From contig NZ_JAJHNP010000007.1 in NCBI RefSeq assembly GCF_020819595.1, forward strand, positions 124,001 through 188,000: a stretch of 64,000 nucleotides of DNA. Reading direction: 5' to 3'. The translations under genes were made by a program, and so were the position numbers. This stretch comes from Streptomyces barringtoniae. GTDB taxonomy: Bacteria; Actinomycetota; Actinomycetes; Streptomycetales; Streptomycetaceae. The notes below the pieces were generated by a model. It was not told the DNA's origin. It was given only the letters and a program-made list of their open reading frames with translations, and did no database searches. Positions 28,455 to 37,362 of this stretch are shown piece after piece (positions within the stretch are counted from its first letter, which is position 1; each line of letters opens with the position of its first letter).

Positions 28455-29264
28455 TCAGCGCTTGACCGCCACCCCCGCGTACACCGGCACGACGCCCTCC
28501 GCCTGGGCGGCCACGTCCACCGGCTCCGGACGCCAGCCGTACACGGGGATGACGCCGGGGCCGAGCAGCTCCAGGCCGTCGAAGAAGCGGTAGAACTCGG
28601 GCAGCGTGCGGGGGTGGAACGGCGTGCCGCTCCTGCGGAACAGCTCGGCCGCTCTGGCCACACCCTCGGGGCTGAGGTCCTGGGTGACCTGGGACAGGAT
28701 CAGGAAACTGCCGGGGGCGAGCTCGTCGACGTACCGCTTGACCAGACCGAACACGTCGTCTTCCCGCTCACCCAGGTAGTGGGTGAGCGCGATCAGGGAC
28801 AGCGCGACCGGGCGGCCGAAGTCGAGGAACTCGCCCGCCGGCCCCAGGATGGTGTCGGGATCGCGGACATCGGCGTGGATGTAGTCCGTGCTGCCCTCGG
28901 CGGCACTCCGCAGCAGGGCCTCGGCGTGCCGGAGCACGATCGGGTCGTTGTCCGCGTAGACCACCCTGGACTCCGGGGCCACGCCCTGGGCGACCTGGTG
29001 CAGGTTGGGCTCGGTCGGGATACCGGTCCCGATGTCGAGGAACTGCCGTACCCCGGCCTCGGCCGCCGCACGGACGGCCCGGTGCATGAACCGCCGGTTG
29101 GCCCGCGCCCCGCGCACCACCGTGCCGTCCACGGCGAGGATCCTGCGCGCCAGCTCCTCGTCCACCGGGTAGTTGTCCTTGCCGCCCAGCCACCAGTCGT
29201 ACACCCGGGCGGGGTGCGGACGGCTGGTGTCGATCGGCGTGGGCGTGGCATCGCGTGCGGTCAT
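28455..29264 (-). CDS. DUF574 (SCO-type) SAM-dependent methyltransferase
   Basis: A 269-residue member of the actinobacterial DUF574 methyltransferase family. Diagnostic strings are RPHPARVYDWWLGGKDNYPVD at the N-terminus (shared by nearly all members), FLDIGTGIPTEPNLHQVAQ for motif I and VVYADNDPIVLRHAEALL for motif II. These proteins are abundant in Streptomyces and usually lie next to XRE/DUF5753 regulators, as here; the substrate is unknown. It is 39 bases downstream of that regulator, so they probably form an operon. Confidence 0.9.
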   Translation of the reverse strand: MTARDATPTPIDTSRPHPARVYDWWLGGKDNYPVDEELARRILAVDGTVVRGARANRRFMHRAVRAAAEAGVRQFLDIGTGIPTEPNLHQVAQGVAPESRVVYADNDPIVLRHAEALLRSAAEGSTDYIHADVRDPDTILGPAGEFLDFGRPVALSLIALTHYLGEREDDVFGLVKRYVDELAPGSFLILSQVTQDLSPEGVARAAELFRRSGTPFHPRTLPEFYRFFDGLELLGPGVIPVYGWRPEPVDVAAQAEGVVPVYAGVAVKR

Positions 29265-29303
29265 ACGGCTGTTTCCCCCAGAGAAATCGGTCCGGACGTG
29301 ACG

Positions 29304-30167
29304 TCACAAGGTCTTGCGGAACTCCCGCAGCAGGTTCTGTGTGCGCTGTGCCGACGCGGCGCGGGCCGTCATGTGGTCCAGCACCTCCAGATGCGCGGCC
29401 ACCTCGCGGCGGGAGTCCAGGTACAGGGCGCCGGTCAGGTACTCGGTGAACACCATGTCCGGCAGTTCCGGCTCGGCGAAGCGGAACAGCGTGAACGGCG
29501 CGTACGTCCCCGGATGCGGGCCCGCCGCGAACTCGGCGAGCTGGAGGGTGACCCGGTCCCGCTCGGCGTACTCCAGCAGCTTGTCCAGCTGCTCGCGCAT
29601 CACCTCGCCGCGCATGCTCACCGGGCGCCGCAGCACCGTCTCGTCCATGATCACCCAGAGGTGGGGCGGGTCGTCCCGCTCCAGCAGCCGCTGCCGCTCC
29701 ATGCGCAGCGACACATGCCGCTCCACGGACTGCGGCGAGGTCTGCCCGATCGTCCCGGCCTCCAGCACCGCCCGCGCGTAGTCCTCCGTCTGCAGCAGAC
29801 CGGGTACGAAGTGCGGCTCGTAGGAGCGGATGATCCGGGCGGCGCCCTCCAGGCTGACGTACAGGCTGAACCAGTCGGGGAGCACGTCGTGGAACCGCTG
29901 CCACCAGCCCGGCTGGTTCGCCTCCTCGGCCAGCCGCACGAACGCGGCCGCCTCCTCCTCGGGCACCCCGTAGGTGTCCAGCAGCACCTGCACGTACGGG
30001 ATCTTCAGCGCGACCTCGGCCGTTTCCATCCGCCGTACGGTCGCCGACGCCACCCTGAGGACCTTGGCGGCCTCCTCCCGGCCGAGGCCCGACGCCTCGC
30101 GCAGTTCCTGCAACCGTTTACCGAGCACCACCTGGCCCACAGTGGGCGCAGCCCGCCGCTCACTCAC
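29304..30167 (-). CDS. XRE-family regulator with DUF5753 domain
   Basis: A 287-residue regulator. Residues about 13-70 are an XRE helix-turn-helix (LGKRLQELREASGLGREEAA); residues about 100-285 are DUF5753, with PDWFSLYVSLEGAARIIRSY, FVPGLLQTEDYARA and the terminal region. In Streptomyces such regulators (relatives of BldB/WhiJ partners) often pair with a small DUF397 protein, which I do not find here, and with a DUF574 methyltransferase, which follows. The GTG start has a GGGGAGG site very close, so a later GTG (Val10) is possible. Confidence 0.88.
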   Translation of the reverse strand: MSERRAAPTVGQVVLGKRLQELREASGLGREEAAKVLRVASATVRRMETAEVALKIPYVQVLLDTYGVPEEEAAAFVRLAEEANQPGWWQRFHDVLPDWFSLYVSLEGAARIIRSYEPHFVPGLLQTEDYARAVLEAGTIGQTSPQSVERHVSLRMERQRLLERDDPPHLWVIMDETVLRRPVSMRGEVMREQLDKLLEYAERDRVTLQLAEFAAGPHPGTYAPFTLFRFAEPELPDMVFTEYLTGALYLDSRREVAAHLEVLDHMTARAASAQRTQNLLREFRKTL

Positions 30168-30263
30168 GCCACGCCTCCCCTACGCGCCGAAGTACGCGGG
30201 CAGTCTGCCATGTGATCCCCTGTCGCACACCAGTCCGAGGCCATGAGGACCGCGGGGCGGGGG

Positions 30264-31094
30264 TCAACCGGCCAGCCCGTGCAGGTACTTGGCGGTCGCC
30301 GGGTCCGCCGGCAGGAACGTCTCGATGGCGAGCTCGGCGACCGTGACGTCCATCGGCGTGTTGAACGTGGAGATCGACGACACGAACGACAGGATCCGGC
30401 CGTCGTGCTCGATGAGCATCGGCAGCGCGAAGTACGGGACGGGCTCGGCCGGTTCAACACCCGGCGCGTCCTCTGGCACCGGGTAGGCGGCCACCTCCTC
30501 GTACAGGGCGCGCAGCTGGTCCGAGCGCTGCAGGGCGATCTGCCGCTCCATCTGCGCGAGCAGATGCCCGCGCCACTCGCGCAGATTGCGGATGCGTGGT
30601 GCGAGACCCTCCGGATGCAGGGTCAGCCGCATCGCGTTCGGCGACGACATCAGCGTCTCCGGCACGCCGTCCAGCAGCATCATGATGCCCCGGTTCGCGG
30701 TGACGACCGTGTACCCGGCGTCGACCACCAGCGCCGGATAGGGCTCGTAGCCCTGGATGAGGCGTTCCATGCCGTCGCGCAACGCGTCCAGCGCCGGGTC
30801 GTCCAGCGGGGTCTCCGGATAGTGCGGGGCGTAACCGGCCGCCAGCAGCAGCGCGTTGCGCTCGCGCACCGGCACGTCCAGATGTTCGGCGAGCCGCAGC
30901 ACCATCTCCTCGCTCGGCCGGGACCGGCCGGTCTCGACGAAGCTGATGTGCCGGGCCGAGGAGTCGGCGCGCAGCGCCAGCTCCAGCTGGGAGACACGGC
31001 GCCGCTCCCGCCAGGCGCGCAGCAGCGGGCCGACGCCCTTGTCGGCGGCGGGGGCGGTGGCGGACGCGGAGGGACCGGAAGCGACAATGGCCAT
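30264..31094 (-). CDS. XRE-family regulator with MmyB-like ligand domain
   Basis: A 276-residue regulator. Residues about 22-80 form an XRE helix-turn-helix (LRAWRERRRVSQLELALRA and ARHISFVETGRSRPSEEMVL); residues about 105-270 are the MmyB-like PAS-type ligand-binding domain (YEPYPALVVDAGYTVVTANR, LRLTLHPEGLAPRIRN). MmyB-like domains can bind fatty acids in some members; here the ligand is unknown. It is divergent from the broken ADP-ribosylglycohydrolase gene, a likely original target. Confidence 0.88.
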   Translation of the reverse strand: MAIVASGPSASATAPAADKGVGPLLRAWRERRRVSQLELALRADSSARHISFVETGRSRPSEEMVLRLAEHLDVPVRERNALLLAAGYAPHYPETPLDDPALDALRDGMERLIQGYEPYPALVVDAGYTVVTANRGIMMLLDGVPETLMSSPNAMRLTLHPEGLAPRIRNLREWRGHLLAQMERQIALQRSDQLRALYEEVAAYPVPEDAPGVEPAEPVPYFALPMLIEHDGRILSFVSSISTFNTPMDVTVAELAIETFLPADPATAKYLHGLAG

Positions 31095-31142
31095 ACGTCC
31101 GACCGTAGTCGAGGAGTCGCTGAGGAGTTGCTTCAGTTGCGC

Positions 31143-32278
31143 ATGAACGAGCCGTGGTCCGGGCCGTGGCGGTCCTCGTCCCCGCAGGCGTCCCTTCAGG
31201 CCTCGGCCGTGTACCGGGCCAGGGTCCGCGGCTGTCTCCTGGGCGGCGCGCTCGGTGACGCCTCGGCTACCCGGTGGAGTTCTCCACCCTGGACCGTATC
31301 CGCGCCACCCACGGTGCGCGCGGCGTAACCGGTTTCGTCCCCGGGGCTCACGGTGCGATCGGCCTGATCAGCGACGGCACCCAGATGACCCTGTTCACCG
31401 TCGAGGCCCTGATCCAGGCGCACGCACGGGAGCGCGAGAAGGGCATCGGCGGCGCCCGGCCCCTGCTGCTGCGTCAGGCCTACGAGCGCTGGCTGGAGAC
31501 CCAGTCGAAGCCCGGCCCCGAGCAGCCGGCGCAGCCGCAGCCCGGCACCGCACCGGCCGGCGGCCTGGTCACCGAGGCCTGGCTGTACTCCCCCGGAGGG
31601 GGCACCCCCGGCCGCGCCCCCGGCAACGCCTGCCTGTCCGGTGCGGCCCGGATGTACGCGCCCGACCCCGCGCTCCCGCTGGACGGCACACCGGGCGAGG
31701 TCAACCCCGACTCCAAGGGCTGCGGCACGGTCATGCGCTCGGCCCCCTTCGGACTGGTGGGGCCCGCCGAGGAGGCCGTCGCCATGGCCGCGCGCGGTGC
31801 CCAGATCACCCACGGCCACCCCACCGGCTGCTACGCCGCCGGTGCGCTCGCCGCGATCGTGGCGCACCTGGTCGCCGGGGAGTCCCTGGAGGGCGCCGTA
31901 CTGCGCACGCTGCGGCTGCTGGAGCGGCACCGCGGCCACACGGAGACCACGGCCGCCCTGCGCGCCGCCCTGGACCTCGCCGCCGACGGGACGCCGGCGG
32001 CCGAGAAGGTGGAGTCCCTCGGCGCGGGCTGGGTCGCCGAGGAGGCCCTCGCCCTCGGCGTCTACTGCGCGCTCGCCGAGCCCGATGCCGGGCAGGCCCT
32101 GCTGCCGGCCGTCAACCACTCGGGCGACAGCGACTCCACCGGCTCGATCTGCGGCAACCTGCTCGGCGCGCTCCGCGGCGACACCGGCCTGCCGCACGCC
32201 TGGGTGGCCCGGGTGGAGGGCCGGGACCGGATCGCCGCGCTCGCCGACGACCTCGCGGCGGAGTGCGCACGCGGCTGA
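31143..32278 (+). pseudogene. ADP-ribosylglycohydrolase family gene with a 1-base deletion near codon 40
   Basis: The first frame from ATG 31143 reads ARVRGCLLGGALGDAS and stops making sense; from about 31265 the sequence continues in another frame as GYPVEFSTLDRIRATHG. Intact relatives have LGGALGDALGYPVEF, so one base is missing in the run around 31258-31268. The rest is full length: SDGTQMTLFTVEALI near the start (relatives usually have two Asp there), and NHSGDSDSTGSICGNLLGAL near the end. Without correction the gene encodes only a truncated product. Either true decay or a sequence error. Confidence 0.8.
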
Positions 32279-32334
32279 CGTGGCAGGCTGAACCCGTAGC
32301 CCGTGTTGCAGCCCCCTCGAAGGGAGACCCGGCC

Positions 32335-32643
32335 ATGGCCGTCGAACCGCTGTCGCAGAAGGAGATCGAGGACCGGCTCGCCGAACTGCCCGGCTGGTCG
32401 GTGGACGACACCGGCCGGCTCACCCGCTCCTACCGCCTCGGCTCGCACGTCGCGGCGGCGGCGCTCGTCATGCACATCGCCGCCGTTCAGGACGAACTGG
32501 ACCACCACTCCGACCTCACCCTCGGCTACAACACCGTCTCCCTCAGCGTCCACACACACAGCGCGGGCGGCGCGCTCACCGCGAACGACTTCGCGCTCGC
32601 CCGCAGGGTGGAGGACATCGCCCCAGGTCACCACGCACACTGA
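32335..32643 (+). CDS. 4a-hydroxytetrahydrobiopterin dehydratase (pterin-4a-carbinolamine dehydratase)
   Basis: A 102-residue PCD/DCoH-family enzyme. The family pattern is clear: LSQKEIEDRLAELPGWSVDD at the N-terminus, DELDHHSDLTLGYNTVSLSV with the catalytic His pair, and THSAGGALTANDFALARRVE. It recycles the pterin cofactor of aromatic amino acid hydroxylases, or moonlights; no such hydroxylase is in the window. AGGGAG precedes the ATG. The methyltransferase gene begins five bases after its stop, so they are likely co-transcribed. Confidence 0.9.
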   Translation: MAVEPLSQKEIEDRLAELPGWSVDDTGRLTRSYRLGSHVAAAALVMHIAAVQDELDHHSDLTLGYNTVSLSVHTHSAGGALTANDFALARRVEDIAPGHHAH

Positions 32644-32648
32644 GGGGC

Positions 32649-33398
32649 GTGCTCGACTACGAGAAGGAAGCCGACGCCTATGACGCGTTGCGCGGCGGCG
32701 AGGCCCGCGCCGCGGCGGCCGCACGGGCGGTGCTCGGCCTGATCCCCGACGGGCCGGGCCGCCTGCTCGACGTGGCCTGCGGCACCGGCATCGTCACCCG
32801 CCGGCTGGCCGGCGACCGTCCCGCGCTCCGGGTGACGGGTGCCGACCTCACCGCCGCCATGGTGCGCAGGGCGGTCGCACGGCTGCCGGGCGCGATCGTA
32901 CGGGCCGACAGCCGCCGGCTGCCGTTCCGTACCGGCACCTTCCACGCCGTCACGAGCATCTGGCTGCTGCACCTGCTGCAGGACGCCGAGGACGTCCGCG
33001 CGATCGTCGCCGAGTGCGCCCGGGTGCTGCGGCCCGGCGGGGTCTACGTCACCACCGTCGACAAGGCCGCGGCGCACGACGTCGGCAGCGACATCGACGC
33101 CGTCCTCGCCTCCCGTCCGCGCCGCCCCGCGCAGGACGCCGCCGCCACCGTCACCGCGCACGCCGTCCGGCACGGGCTCCGGCCGGCCGGGGCCACCGCG
33201 TTCCCCGGCGTCGGGCAGGGCCGCAGCCCCCGCGCCACCGTCGCCGACCTGCGCCGCGGCTGGTTCACCCTGCTGCCACCGGGCGAGCCGCGCACCGAGG
33301 AGTTCGCCGCGAGCCTCTCCCGCCTCCCGGACCAGGACCGCCCCCGCCCGGACCCGGTGTTCGCGGTGCGTGCGTTCCGGAAGACGGCGGCGGGCTGA
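32649..33398 (+). CDS. class I SAM-dependent methyltransferase
   Basis: A 249-residue methyltransferase with motif I LLDVACGTGIVTRRLAG, an acidic VTGADLTAAMV loop and VTSIWLLHLLQDAEDVRAIV as motif IV/post region; RVLRPGGVYVTTVDK follows. GTG start, five bases after the pterin dehydratase. UbiE-like in style; the substrate is unknown. Confidence 0.85.
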   Translation: MLDYEKEADAYDALRGGEARAAAAARAVLGLIPDGPGRLLDVACGTGIVTRRLAGDRPALRVTGADLTAAMVRRAVARLPGAIVRADSRRLPFRTGTFHAVTSIWLLHLLQDAEDVRAIVAECARVLRPGGVYVTTVDKAAAHDVGSDIDAVLASRPRRPAQDAAATVTAHAVRHGLRPAGATAFPGVGQGRSPRATVADLRRGWFTLLPPGEPRTEEFAASLSRLPDQDRPRPDPVFAVRAFRKTAAG

Positions 33399-33440
33399 CG
33401 GCCATGGCCGGCAACACCTTGGGGGGAACGCGCGACGACC

Positions 33441-33471
33441 GGGCGGCCCCCTGTGTGGGTGGGGGCCGCCC
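33441..33471. terminator. strong GC hairpin terminator
   Basis: Perfect 11-bp arms (GGGCGGCCCCC / GGGGGCCGCCC) with a 9-base loop lie between the rightward methyltransferase and the leftward GH48 remnant. It probably served both. Confidence 0.75.
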
Positions 33472-33506
33472 GTCGCGGTACGCGGAGCCTTGGCGGGGCC
33501 GGGCCA

Positions 33507-33920
33507 TTCGAGAAGCTCCGGGTACGAGCCCATGGCCAGGGCGATGTCCGCCTGGGCCCAGAACCGGTGGTAGGTGAAGCTGGGCGCGGCGCCGCCCTTG
33601 AGGTAGGTCTCGATCTTCGACCAGGCCGGGTCGTTCTTGTAGAAGGACCGGATCGAGGTGAACGTGGCCGAGGAGTTGACCGCGTCGCCGTTCGGCATGG
33701 TGCCGCTCCAGCCGCTCGGCACGTACACGCCGTCGCCGAACCGGCTGTGGTCGCTGCGGGTCTCGGGGACGGCGATGCCCAGGCCGTCCGGGTGGTTGTT
33801 CCACATGCCGTCCAGCAGCGCCTTCACCGTGGACTTCGCCGTCGCGTCACCGGACTTGGCGCCGTAGTAGGTCAGCGTCTTGGTGTACGCCGCCGCCACG
33901 CCGACGTCGTCGGTGTAGTC
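33507..33920 (-). pseudogene. C-terminal remnant of a GH48 cellulase
   Basis: Read leftward, the frame encodes ADYTDDVGVAAAYTKTLTYY, VPETRSDHSRFGDGVYVPSG, WSGTMPNGDAVNSSATFTSI and SFTYHRFWAQADIALAMGSY. This is the highly conserved C-terminal quarter of GH48 reducing-end cellobiohydrolases. Everything upstream of ADYTDD, including the catalytic domain's N-terminal part and promoter, is missing; the break abuts the GH6 remnant. The original stop after PELLE also seems lost. Confidence 0.85.
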
Positions 33921-33924
33921 GGCG

Positions 33925-34084
33925 AGGCAAGGACTTCGACCGGATGTGCGACCCGAGCTACGGCGGCAACGCCCGCAACGGCAACAACCCCACGGGCGCG
34001 CTGGCGAACGCGCCGCCGGCCGGGCACTGGTTCTCCGCCCAGTTCCAGCAGCTGATGCAGAGCGCGTATCCGCCGCTGCCCTGA
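33925..34084 (+). pseudogene. C-terminal remnant of a GH6 cellulase
   Basis: The plus strand encodes KDFDRMCDPSYGGNARNGNN, then PTGALANAPPAGHWFSAQFQ and QLMQSAYPPLP with a stop at 34082-34084. This is the end of an actinobacterial GH6 exo- or endoglucanase, which typically finishes with the same motif. About 50 codons remain, with no start, signal peptide or catalytic residues. A good terminator hairpin still follows. Confidence 0.85.
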
Positions 34085-34094
34085 CCCGGTGACC

Positions 34095-34133
34095 TCCGCC
34101 GGGGTCCGGCGCTACCGGCCAGGCCCCGGCGGA
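34095..34133 (+). terminator. hairpin after the GH6 remnant
   Basis: Arms TCCGCCGGGG / CCCCGGCGGA enclose a 19-base loop, 11 bases after the GH6 stop. Retention of the terminator supports a once-complete gene. Confidence 0.65.
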
Positions 34134-34325
34134 CCGCGCGCTCCGCCGACGAACACCAGCCGCCCACCCGCCACAGCTCACACGACACCGCCACGGGACC
34201 TCCCGGAGACAGGGTCCGGTCAGGGCATGTCCTCGACCGGGACAGGCACGGCCAGAGCTTTCCTGGGACCGGAGGTGTGGCCTCCGCCATAGCCGCGGTT
34301 GGTCTGCACCTGGTGGGCTGTCGGG

Positions 34326-35291
34326 ATGCGCCAGACCACTCCTCTCGCCGCAGCAGCCGTCGCAGTGTTCGCCCTCGTCGCCGCGTGCGGGAGCCGGCAG
34401 CCGGCCTCCCGGCAGCACGAAGAGCCGGCCGGCTCCGCTGATTCCTCGGCCCTTCCCGTCGACCGTTACGAACTGACCAGGACGGACAACGAAACCATCG
34501 ACAGGGCACGCTGGGCCCTGGCGCGTTCCTGCATGAACGACCTGGGATTCCCCGCGCTTCGTACGCTGAGCCTGGACCCGCCCCCGGCTTGGCCGATGCC
34601 TCCGCAGCAGGCCGGAGTACTGGTTGCCGTAAGTTTCACCGCCGACACCGACCGGTACGGCGTCAGCGACCCCAAGCAGGCGGCCGTCCACGGCTACCAG
34701 GGCGCGTACGCGGAGTGGAAGGCCAACCGGAAGACCGCCGACCGGAAGTGGACACTGCCCCAATACGTGGCTCTGACCGGCGAGTTCGAGTACCAGCGCA
34801 ACAAGAACACCGTCCACGGGCACACCGTCCCCGCGCACGGCTGTCTCGGCCAGGCCGACCGCACCTTGTACGGCTTCCGGCCCCAGGACCGCCGTGACCC
34901 GGTGCTGGACGTGAAGGGAGAGGGCATCACCGAGGGCGAGAAGACGAACGAGTGGAAGGCCGCGGACCGCGCCTGGTCAGCGTGCATGAAGGCCCGCGGA
35001 TACCACTACGCCAAGCCCTCCGACGCCCGCAATGACCCCAGGCGGAGCGAGAAGGAGTTCGCACAGAACCCCCACCGCGACCCCCATGTTCCCTCCGGGC
35101 TGGAGAAGGCGACCGCCGTGGCGGACGCCGTCTGCAAACAGAAGACCCACTACGTTCCCACGGTCCGCGCCATCGACATTCGCGTCCAGAAACACCTGAT
35201 CCAGCAGAACCGGACCGCTCTCGAAGAGGCATACCGCCAGAGCAAGGCCGCTGCCGACAAGGCCCGAGCGATCTTGAGAAACCTGGCCTGA
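34326..35291 (+). CDS. putative lipoprotein
   Basis: A 321-residue exported protein with a lipoprotein signal: hydrophobic TPLAAAAVAVFALVAACGS with the lipobox LVAAC at residues about 18-22. The mature part is hydrophilic and helical with five more Cys, among them the one in SCMNDLGFP and the one in ACMKARGYHY, a pattern common to small actinobacterial lipoproteins of unknown function. I chose the ATG directly before the hydrophobic core rather than the upstream GTG. Stands alone. Confidence 0.75.
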   Translation: MRQTTPLAAAAVAVFALVAACGSRQPASRQHEEPAGSADSSALPVDRYELTRTDNETIDRARWALARSCMNDLGFPALRTLSLDPPPAWPMPPQQAGVLVAVSFTADTDRYGVSDPKQAAVHGYQGAYAEWKANRKTADRKWTLPQYVALTGEFEYQRNKNTVHGHTVPAHGCLGQADRTLYGFRPQDRRDPVLDVKGEGITEGEKTNEWKAADRAWSACMKARGYHYAKPSDARNDPRRSEKEFAQNPHRDPHVPSGLEKATAVADAVCKQKTHYVPTVRAIDIRVQKHLIQQNRTALEEAYRQSKAAADKARAILRNLA

Positions 35292-35445
35292 GACGCACGC
35301 TGTGCGGTGGCCGGCCGGATACCGCAGGGACCTGGCGGTCGTCTGCTTGCCGTATCGGCACCTTTTTTGCGGCACCGGCAAGGAAAGTGGCATCTCCTTC
35401 TGCGCCGTCGCACTCTGGCCGCATCCGAGCGAGAGGCTGAGCGAC

Positions 35446-36354
35446 ATGGCACACGACCACCAGGCCCACCACGGGCACTCCACACAGCACGGCCACGGTC
35501 ACACCCATGGCGGCGACGTCGACTGGGCCGCGATCGCCGAGCTGATGGAGGCGGAGGCCGAGGTGTGCGCCCCGGTGTACGCACGCGCCCTGGCCTGGCT
35601 GGGCAAGGAAGTGACCGAGCCCGGGCTGATCGTGGACGCGGGCAGCGGGCCGGGAGTGATCGCCTGCCTGATGGCGGACACGTTCCCCGGCGCGCGGGTG
35701 GTCGCTGCCGACGCCTCCGAACCGCTCCTGGAGCGCGCCCGGGCCCGGGCCGCCCGCCAGGGCGTCGCCGACCGCTTCGGTACCATCGCCGGTGAACTAC
35801 CGGACTCCCTCGGAGAGTTGGCCTATCCGGCGGACCTGCTGTGGGCCAGCCGAAGCCTGCACCACCTCGGTGACCAGAAGGCCGCGCTCGCCGCGTTCGC
35901 CGCCCGGCTCGCACCCGGCGGGACCCTGGCCATCCTGGAGGGCGGACTGCCCAGCCGCTATCTGCCCCGCGACATCGGCTTCGGCCGCCCGGGCTTGCAG
36001 GCCCGCCTCGACGCGGCCCAGGAGGAGCGCTTCGCGCGGATGCGCGCCGAGCTGCCCGGCGCGGTCCCCGAGACCGAGGACTGGCCCGCCCTGCTGACCG
36101 CGGCCGGACTGAAGCACACCGGCACCCGCAGCTTCCTCCTCGACATCCCCGCCCCCGTGCCGGACCGGGCCCGCGCCTTCGTCGTCGGGTGGCTGACCCG
36201 CACCCGGGACATCCACGGCGACGTCATGGACGCCGAGGACCGAGCCACCCTCGACCGCCTCCTCGACCCCGCCGACCCCGGTGGCCTCCACCGACGCCCC
36301 GACGTGTTCGTACTGTCGGCCCACACGGTGCACCGGGCGGTACGACCGGTGTGA
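35446..36354 (+). CDS. SAM-dependent methyltransferase with His-rich N-terminus
   Basis: A 302-residue methyltransferase. The first 24 residues contain ten His (MAHDHQAHHGHSTQHGH region), a likely metal-binding tail. The core follows with LIVDAGSGPGVIACLMAD as motif I, VVAADASEPLLERAR as motif II and LLWASRSLHHLGDQ as motif IV. The C-terminus is an extra helical domain. The His-rich start suggests Zn, Ni or Cu interaction, but no transporter is next to it. Confidence 0.82.
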   Translation: MAHDHQAHHGHSTQHGHGHTHGGDVDWAAIAELMEAEAEVCAPVYARALAWLGKEVTEPGLIVDAGSGPGVIACLMADTFPGARVVAADASEPLLERARARAARQGVADRFGTIAGELPDSLGELAYPADLLWASRSLHHLGDQKAALAAFAARLAPGGTLAILEGGLPSRYLPRDIGFGRPGLQARLDAAQEERFARMRAELPGAVPETEDWPALLTAAGLKHTGTRSFLLDIPAPVPDRARAFVVGWLTRTRDIHGDVMDAEDRATLDRLLDPADPGGLHRRPDVFVLSAHTVHRAVRPV

Positions 36355-36647
36355 CCGGGCGCGGCCCGGCATGTCTCCGGTGGCCGGGTGAGGTGCCGAG
36401 CACGCCCACGACTCCGGCGCCGCAGGCTCGCTGGGCCGCTGGGCCGCGCATCTCGGGGCCGCTCCGCCCCGACGCCCCATGTGCCCGTCCTCGCACGGCC
36501 GTCGGGCCCGCAGCAGTCCGCTGCCGCGGCCCGGCACTGCTGCCCGCCGTCGGTGCCGTACCGCTGCCGTACCTGCGACGGCGCTTGACTTCGAGAGTTC
36601 TCCAAGTGATGGACTGCCGGTCTCACCGACACACAGGGGGACCGCAC

Positions 36648-37349
36648 ATGAACGACTCTCCGGTCGCACTCGTCACCGGCGGCGCCACGGGCATCGGCGC
36701 CGCCGTCGCCCGGCAGCTGCTGGCCGCCGGCCACCGGGTCGCCGTCACCGGCCGTACGCAGGCCCGGCTGCGGGACTTCGCCGAGGGGCTCGGCAATCCC
36801 GGGGAACTGCTGACGGTCGCCGGTAACGCGGCGGCATTCGAAGACGTACAGGACGCCGTCGACCGTACGCTCAAGGCATACGGCCGACTGGACACGGTCG
36901 TCGCCAACGCCGGCTTCGCCACCCACGACACCGTCGCCGACGGAGACCCGGCCGGCTGGACCGAGATGGTGCTCACCAACGTCCTCGGCCCCGCCCTGCT
37001 CATCCGGGCCTCCGTGGAGGCGCTGAAGGAGTCGCGCGGCCGGATCGTCCTCGTCGGCAGCGTCGCCGGGTTCGTGAACACCCCGGGCAACATCTACGGC
37101 GCCACCAAGTGGGCGGTCACCGGGCTCGCCGAGAACACCCGGCGCCAGGTCACGGAGTTCGGGATCGGTGTGACACTGGTCGCCCCCGGCCGGGTGGAGA
37201 CCCCTTTCTGGGACGGGCTCGGCAGCCTGCCGCCGGGACACCTGCTGACCCCCGACCAGATCGCCGACTCGGTGGTCTGGGCGATCCGGCAGCCGGCCGG
37301 GGTCGACGTCAACACCGTGGTCGTACGTCCGCTGGGGCAGCCCAACTGA
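36648..37349 (+). CDS. short-chain dehydrogenase/reductase
   Basis: A 233-residue classical SDR: cofactor motif VTGGATGIGAA (residues 8-18), NAG at VVANAGFAT, catalytic Ser in VLVGSVAG and YGATK as the Tyr-x3-Lys pair. The Arg in VTGRTQARL favours NADP. No substrate clue from neighbours. The start is the ATG after an AGGGGG run. Confidence 0.9.
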   Translation: MNDSPVALVTGGATGIGAAVARQLLAAGHRVAVTGRTQARLRDFAEGLGNPGELLTVAGNAAAFEDVQDAVDRTLKAYGRLDTVVANAGFATHDTVADGDPAGWTEMVLTNVLGPALLIRASVEALKESRGRIVLVGSVAGFVNTPGNIYGATKWAVTGLAENTRRQVTEFGIGVTLVAPGRVETPFWDGLGSLPPGHLLTPDQIADSVVWAIRQPAGVDVNTVVVRPLGQPN

Positions 37350-37362
37350 CGCACGGATACTG

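Noticed and set aside
32628..34838. A 736-residue minus-strand frame spanning the GH48 remnant
   Set aside because: Only about 140 residues in the middle match GH48; the rest is antisense to the methyltransferase and lipoprotein genes.
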